This document shows, piece by piece, positions 54,334 to 57,579 of a DNA stretch of 57,579 bases. The stretch's first letter is position 1, and the number at the start of each line of letters is the position of its first letter. The translations under genes and the position numbers were made by a program. The notes under the pieces are model-generated. The model was not told where the DNA came from and searched no databases. It saw nothing but the letters and a program-made list of their open reading frames with translations. Origin of the DNA: Spirochaetia bacterium (GTDB lineage Bacteria > Spirochaetota > Leptospiria > Turneriellales > JAOUFE01); assembly GCA_029857955.1 (NCBI GenBank), contig JAOUFY010000010.1, positions 1 to 57,579 of the forward strand, written 5' to 3'.

Positions 54334-54341
54334 GCCGATAA
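54334..54341 (+). promoter_or_regulatory. sigma28-like -10 element of the second chemoreceptor
   Basis: GCCGATAA is an exact match to the sigma28 -10 consensus, 83 bases ahead of the ATG. At 15 bases upstream there is TTGC rather than TAAA, so the -35 part is poor. Confidence 0.3.
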
Positions 54342-54424
54342 TAAGTATGAATAATAAATGGTAAGATATGTCATATTATATGGATTTTGGCTATAATGTT
54401 TTAATTAACGGGAATTTATAAGAA

Positions 54425-56371
54425 ATGAAATTTTCAACGGGACGAATTCAGAAATTTATAACAGTTATTTTAACGTTGCATATAATCATTCTCCTGTATT
54501 TTGTATATTTAAATCAAAGTGAAAAATTTGCATGGATCGTGGGTGCATTATCTTTACTTGTATTTATATCATATATTCTAAGTTCAGGGAAATTAGCAGA
54601 ACTATCAACCTGGTTGTCAACCATCGTTTTAGCGATAACTTCAATTTGCATATTGTTTTTTTTAAAAGAAAATTCTTTATACCTTACTTATCATACATTA
54701 TTACCTATTGCACTAATATTTTATCTCCGTAAAGAACCGATATATCTGTTTACGATTATTTCGATTGTTTTTTATACAATCTCATTTTTTATGAATGAGC
54801 AGATACATTATTTCAGCGAAAGTTTTACAATTAACGGTCTTTATATTTTATGGGCAATATCTATCAGCCTGGCGTTGGTTGTTTTATTTGTAATGAGAAG
54901 GTTATACACTTATGTAAATATTGATCTTGCAGAAGAGGTGATTGTTGAAAAAACTGTTTCGCCATATCTTGATTTATCAGAAATACCTTATATATTTTAT
55001 TTAAAGGCAATTGCAGATAATATCACCTCAACTGCGCTTGAAATTCGAAGTACAACATTAAAAAATAGTGAAAACATATCAAAAGAAAAAGGTCGATTAC
55101 TGAAAGTTCTTGAAGTAGCAAATGTAATGGAAAAAACTTTTTATCAAACTATTGAATCGATCAATATTACAAAAGACATTATTGAAAAAACATTAAATGC
55201 GACAAAGATTGGCGAACAAAAAATATCAGACATCATGGAAATGGTGAATAAGATGATGAAGTTTGTAGATATTACCAAGAAAAGTATTTATGAATTAACA
55301 TCTGCAACAAAAAAGGTAGAAGGTGTAATACATGTCATTGATAAAATTGCAGGTCAGACGCGGTTACTTTCATTAAATGCATCAATAGAAGGTGCCCGAT
55401 TTGCTATCGAACAAGCAGGATTTACTATGGTGTCTAAAGAAGTAAAGCAATTAGCTGCTTTAACTCACTTGTCTGTTCAGGATATAACCAATACAATGAG
55501 GGATATCAATTCTAAAACAAAAGGTGTTCAAAGTATTATTTATAAAGAAGGCCGTGAAGCACTTGAAGGACTTGAAGTTGCAAAACTTGGAGAACAGTCC
55601 GTAAAGTATGTTGTCAGAATGATGGAGTCAATAAAGTCAGAAGTTTTTGAAATTTCCGATGAAATGCTTGTTAACAAAGAATTGGCTGACAAGATTTCCG
55701 AAAACTTTGAAACAATTAAATCATTTTTACAAGAAAATTTTGAACATATGGAGCAACTTTCAATTACAAGTTACGACATGAAAATACAGGGAGATCATTT
55801 GGCAAAGATCATTCACGCAGGGCAGATATCTGAAATGTTGTCTAAGCAAAACGACGGCATTTATTCTATTTTAACTCGATTTGCAATGGATTTTGAGAAG
55901 ATATGTGAGAATGCGATTCGTCGTGGATTAATTTCAGAAGATATTCTTTTTTCTCGTGAGTATAACTTTACAGATGAAGAAGGTAATAAAAGATACAGAA
56001 GCAAATACGATGGTTTTTTTGAGTCTTCTCTTCAGGCATTACTTGATGAATATAAATTACAGCATTCGGGATTAAAATATTTTGTTGTGATGGATGATGA
56101 AGGATACGTTCCTCTAGCAAACACTACAAGTTCTACAACAAATATTATTGAATCTGAAACAGATTTGGAAAAAGCAAAAAAAATGGCAATAATAGATAAA
56201 GGTGGCGTAATATTGCAGGATTATGTCAGTAAGCAGGCAATTAAAAGTGACTCATTATATTCATTACAATGTGTTTTGACATCAGAAGATCCAATAATGG
56301 ACATGTCGATTCGTTTACATTTAAAAGACAGGTATTGGGGAGCTGTAAGGGCTGGATTTTTGTATTCTTGA
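54425..56371 (+). CDS. degenerate chemoreceptor paralogue
   Basis: 648 residues with the same plan as the 52259-54097 protein: about six membrane helices (1-165), a signalling region (about 195-480), and the same C-terminal sensor (RYRSKYDGFFESSLQALL ... RYWGAVRAGFLYS). The normally invariant hairpin tip EAARAG.xGxGFAVVA has become EGARFAIEQAGFTMVSKEV, and in the sensor the YCPTHN motif is YVPLAN. The two divergent genes are clearly related by duplication, but this copy has lost residues that contact CheA/CheW and probably its ligand. The reading frame is intact, so it is not a simple pseudogene. ATG 54425 follows GGGAATTTATAAGA. Confidence 0.85.
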   Translation: MKFSTGRIQKFITVILTLHIIILLYFVYLNQSEKFAWIVGALSLLVFISYILSSGKLAELSTWLSTIVLAITSICILFFLKENSLYLTYHTLLPIALIFYLRKEPIYLFTIISIVFYTISFFMNEQIHYFSESFTINGLYILWAISISLALVVLFVMRRLYTYVNIDLAEEVIVEKTVSPYLDLSEIPYIFYLKAIADNITSTALEIRSTTLKNSENISKEKGRLLKVLEVANVMEKTFYQTIESINITKDIIEKTLNATKIGEQKISDIMEMVNKMMKFVDITKKSIYELTSATKKVEGVIHVIDKIAGQTRLLSLNASIEGARFAIEQAGFTMVSKEVKQLAALTHLSVQDITNTMRDINSKTKGVQSIIYKEGREALEGLEVAKLGEQSVKYVVRMMESIKSEVFEISDEMLVNKELADKISENFETIKSFLQENFEHMEQLSITSYDMKIQGDHLAKIIHAGQISEMLSKQNDGIYSILTRFAMDFEKICENAIRRGLISEDILFSREYNFTDEEGNKRYRSKYDGFFESSLQALLDEYKLQHSGLKYFVVMDDEGYVPLANTTSSTTNIIESETDLEKAKKMAIIDKGGVILQDYVSKQAIKSDSLYSLQCVLTSEDPIMDMSIRLHLKDRYWGAVRAGFLYS

Positions 56372-56401
56372 TCGTAGTAGTTTTTCAATGAATAGAATGA
56401 T

Positions 56402-56429
56402 TAATGTAATATTAAAAACCATCCGATAA
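56402..56429 (+). promoter_or_regulatory. sigma28-like promoter of the Cys-rich protein gene
   Basis: TAAT (56402-56405), 16 bases, TCCGATAA (56422-56429). The -10 is the same word as the one serving the minus-strand chemoreceptor. It lies 34 bases ahead of the ATG at 56464. Confidence 0.4.
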
Positions 56430-56463
56430 TGATCATGAGAAACAACCGTTACTTACAACTGAT

Positions 56464-57168
56464 ATGAATACAATAAAAATTCATTATAGATTTAAATTTG
56501 GTTCAGGTGAAAAAAAAGATTATTTAATTCAACTTGATCCAGATACCATTTCATACATCAATTCAAACATTGATTTTCGACCAGAATGGACACGGCTGGG
56601 TTTTCACCAATGTGAAAATTGTCCACTATCTCTTGATCATGTGATTTACTGTCCTGTTGCCGTAAATCTGTCCTCATTTGTTGAGTATTTTAAAAATGAG
56701 ATATCTCATGATGAAGCGCTGGTTCTTGTACAAACTGAAGAAAGATATAGCAGCAAGAAAATATCTCTTCAAGAGGGATTATACTCCATTTATGGTTTGA
56801 TTATGTCAACGAGCGATTGCCCGAATATGAATTTTTTAAAACCAATGGCAAGATTTCATATGCCTTTTGCTTCTATGGAAGAAACTGTATTTCGAGCAGT
56901 TTCGACCTATCTTCTGGAGCAATACTTCGCACATAAAAAAGGTGAGGAAGTAGATATTAAATTAACTGGACTACTCAATCGTTATAAAGAAGTTGAAAAG
57001 GTTAATGTAGGCATTTCTAATCGCTTAAGAGCAGTGACAAGCGGTGATGCAGATCGAAATGCTCTTTCGCTTCTTGACTCTCTTGCTCAGGTACTTTTCT
57101 TTGAGCTTGAAAAAAGTCTAGAAAGTCTGGAATATCTCTTTAAACGAGAAGCTGTAAAAGCAGATTAA
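56464..57168 (+). CDS. Cys-rich protein of unknown function, DUF6901-like
   Basis: 234 residues, soluble. Typical stretches are RPEWTRLGFHQCENCPLSLD (about 40-59), YCPVAVNLSSFVEYF (about 63-77), GLIMSTSDCPNMNFLKPMAR (about 112-131) and FHMPFASMEETVFRAVSTYL. They match, from memory, a family labelled DUF6901 found near signalling genes in several phyla. Cys49, Cys52 and Cys64, a fourth Cys near 120 and nearby His residues could form a metal site. The C-terminal about 60 residues are helical. It follows the degenerate chemoreceptor by 92 bases with its own sigma28-like site. Confidence 0.7.
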   Translation: MNTIKIHYRFKFGSGEKKDYLIQLDPDTISYINSNIDFRPEWTRLGFHQCENCPLSLDHVIYCPVAVNLSSFVEYFKNEISHDEALVLVQTEERYSSKKISLQEGLYSIYGLIMSTSDCPNMNFLKPMARFHMPFASMEETVFRAVSTYLLEQYFAHKKGEEVDIKLTGLLNRYKEVEKVNVGISNRLRAVTSGDADRNALSLLDSLAQVLFFELEKSLESLEYLFKREAVKAD

Positions 57169-57475
57169 CTAAAGTATCTAAAGAATGTTAATATTAACTT
57201 AAAGGGTATGTTTTAAGATTCCGAAAATTAAATCAATTTACAATAAAGAAACCAGGCTAAATTTATTTTAAAAGTATTTTGCTGCATAAAATAAGTGTTG
57301 TTGGTTTTTTTGTGACTATACATTTCTTCAAATGCAAATTTCAAAAAAGAGTTGCTCATATTTAATACCGTAACCGTGTGTTGCATACTTCATTCTTTAT
57401 ATCCTGCGAACGTTATAATATAGGTGAATTTTCATTAAATTTGAAAAAAAAAGGGAGCGGCTACTTTTTAGTAAA
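57169..57475. other. gene-free stretch at the right end
   Basis: 307 AT-rich bases without a supported gene. GTTAATATTAAC near 57187 is a 12-bp palindrome. A minus-strand T9 run near 57446-57454, following a GC-rich stretch, may be part of a weak terminator for the partial gene at the right edge. Confidence 0.4.
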
Positions 57476-57579
57476 TCATACGACTAAGTCAAAGGCATTT
57501 TCCCCATTTAGAAAAGTTCGGTATTTCATATTGTCCCAGAATTCAGCCCAGCGACCTTCGAAGTATTTGCATCTTAACC
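57476..57579 (-). CDS. 3' end of an unidentified gene (partial)
   Basis: A minus-strand frame enters from the right edge and ends at TGA (57478-57476). The visible 33 residues (KYFEGRWAEFWDNMKYRTFL in the middle, ending in ENAFDLVV) have the look of a true protein end with several aromatic residues. The family is not recognisable from this length. Confidence 0.5.
   Translation of the reverse strand, partial: LRCKYFEGRWAEFWDNMKYRTFLNGENAFDLVV

Larger units (their letters stand above)
54098..54424. other. 327-bp divergent promoter region between two chemoreceptor genes
   Basis: AT-rich, no gene. It holds sigma28-like sites for both directions (54156-54182 minus, 54334-54341 plus). A sigma70-like extended -10, TGGCTATAAT, with TATAAT at 54392-54397, lies 28 bases before the plus-strand ATG and has a weak -35. 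Confidence 0.45.

Noticed and set aside
54425..56371. Pseudogene of the neighbouring chemoreceptor
   Set aside because: The frame is open over its whole length, the domain order is complete and the end of the sensor domain (YWGAVRAGF) is kept.
1..57579. tRNA, rRNA and tmRNA genes
   Set aside because: The intergenic regions were read for the T-arm pattern and conserved rRNA words; nothing convincing was seen, though a covariance-model scan would be more reliable.

Overview
The window is AT-rich chromosomal DNA of a flagellated, diderm bacterium. The cell plan is read from the genes: LptC (LPS export), LolA and Lnt (lipoprotein maturation and sorting), MurJ, a beta-barrel outer-membrane protein, FliS, and methyl-accepting chemotaxis proteins. 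The gene mix (rimO-pgsA-pgpA block next to a RodZ-like gene and lolA, CBM48-like surface protein, SpoIID-like lipoprotein, PF10023 aminopeptidase) fits a spirochaete, perhaps near the Leptospira side of the phylum. That placement is inference; no 16S rRNA or other decisive marker is present. Nearly all genes are housekeeping, closely packed and in short operons. I saw no tRNA, rRNA, CRISPR array, insertion sequence or prophage.

Layout. 1-1.5 kb: end of an unknown gene and a tyrosine recombinase with a terminator-like hairpin inside it. 1.5-4.6 kb: rpsL-rpsG-fusA (str operon without tuf). 4.6-7.3 kb: aminopeptidase and PAP2 phosphatase, divergent from a DedA protein. 7.4-12.4 kb: fliS with an overlapping small gene, mtaB, a TPR protein, a SpoIID-like lipoprotein and a cyclic-nucleotide-domain protein. 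12.4-14.4 kb: the least conventional stretch, with a 141-bp multi-hairpin element, a small secreted charged protein preceded by two tandem hairpins, and a beta-barrel protein. 14.4-20.8 kb: murJ-lptC, an orphan Sec-exported Hcp-like protein, a PF07399 Na+/H+ antiporter and a ClC chloride channel. 21-28.7 kb: DUF389 protein, YciO/YrdC protein, queA, phosphohexomutase-Lrp pair, GNAT, nitroreductase and an FAD oxidoreductase. 28.8-35.1 kb: GH3 glucosaminidase overlapping a giant TPR protein with a 13 x 48-bp tandem repeat, divergent from a CBM48-like secreted protein. 35.4-42.4 kb: argH, an NqrM-like mini-protein, then a minus-strand run lolA, rodZ-like, rimO, pgsA, pgpA and a coiled-coil protein. 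42.4-49 kb: leuA with a structured leader, a ChaN-PDZ protein, argB-tadA, and an amidase with a GerM-like protein. 49-57.6 kb: lnt-pgi-chemoreceptor operon facing away from a second, degenerate chemoreceptor and a Cys-rich protein of the DUF6901 type, with sigma28-like -10 motifs in front of all three transcription units.

How the genes connect. Envelope growth dominates: lipid II export (MurJ), probable undecaprenyl-phosphate recycling (PAP2, DedA), peptidoglycan trimming (SpoIID-like, GH3, amidase), lipoproteins (Lnt, LolA), LPS (LptC) and phospholipid (PgsA, PgpA). Translation and RNA modification form a second theme (S12, S7, EF-G, RimO, MtaB, QueA, TadA, YrdC-type); RimO's known target Asp is present in the S12 encoded here. 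Ion and sodium handling (Na+/H+ antiporter, ClC, NqrM-like) is a third. The parts that seem least explained by known annotation are the multi-hairpin element at 12444-12584, the paired chemoreceptor/DUF6901 module at the right end, and the stand-alone secreted Hcp.
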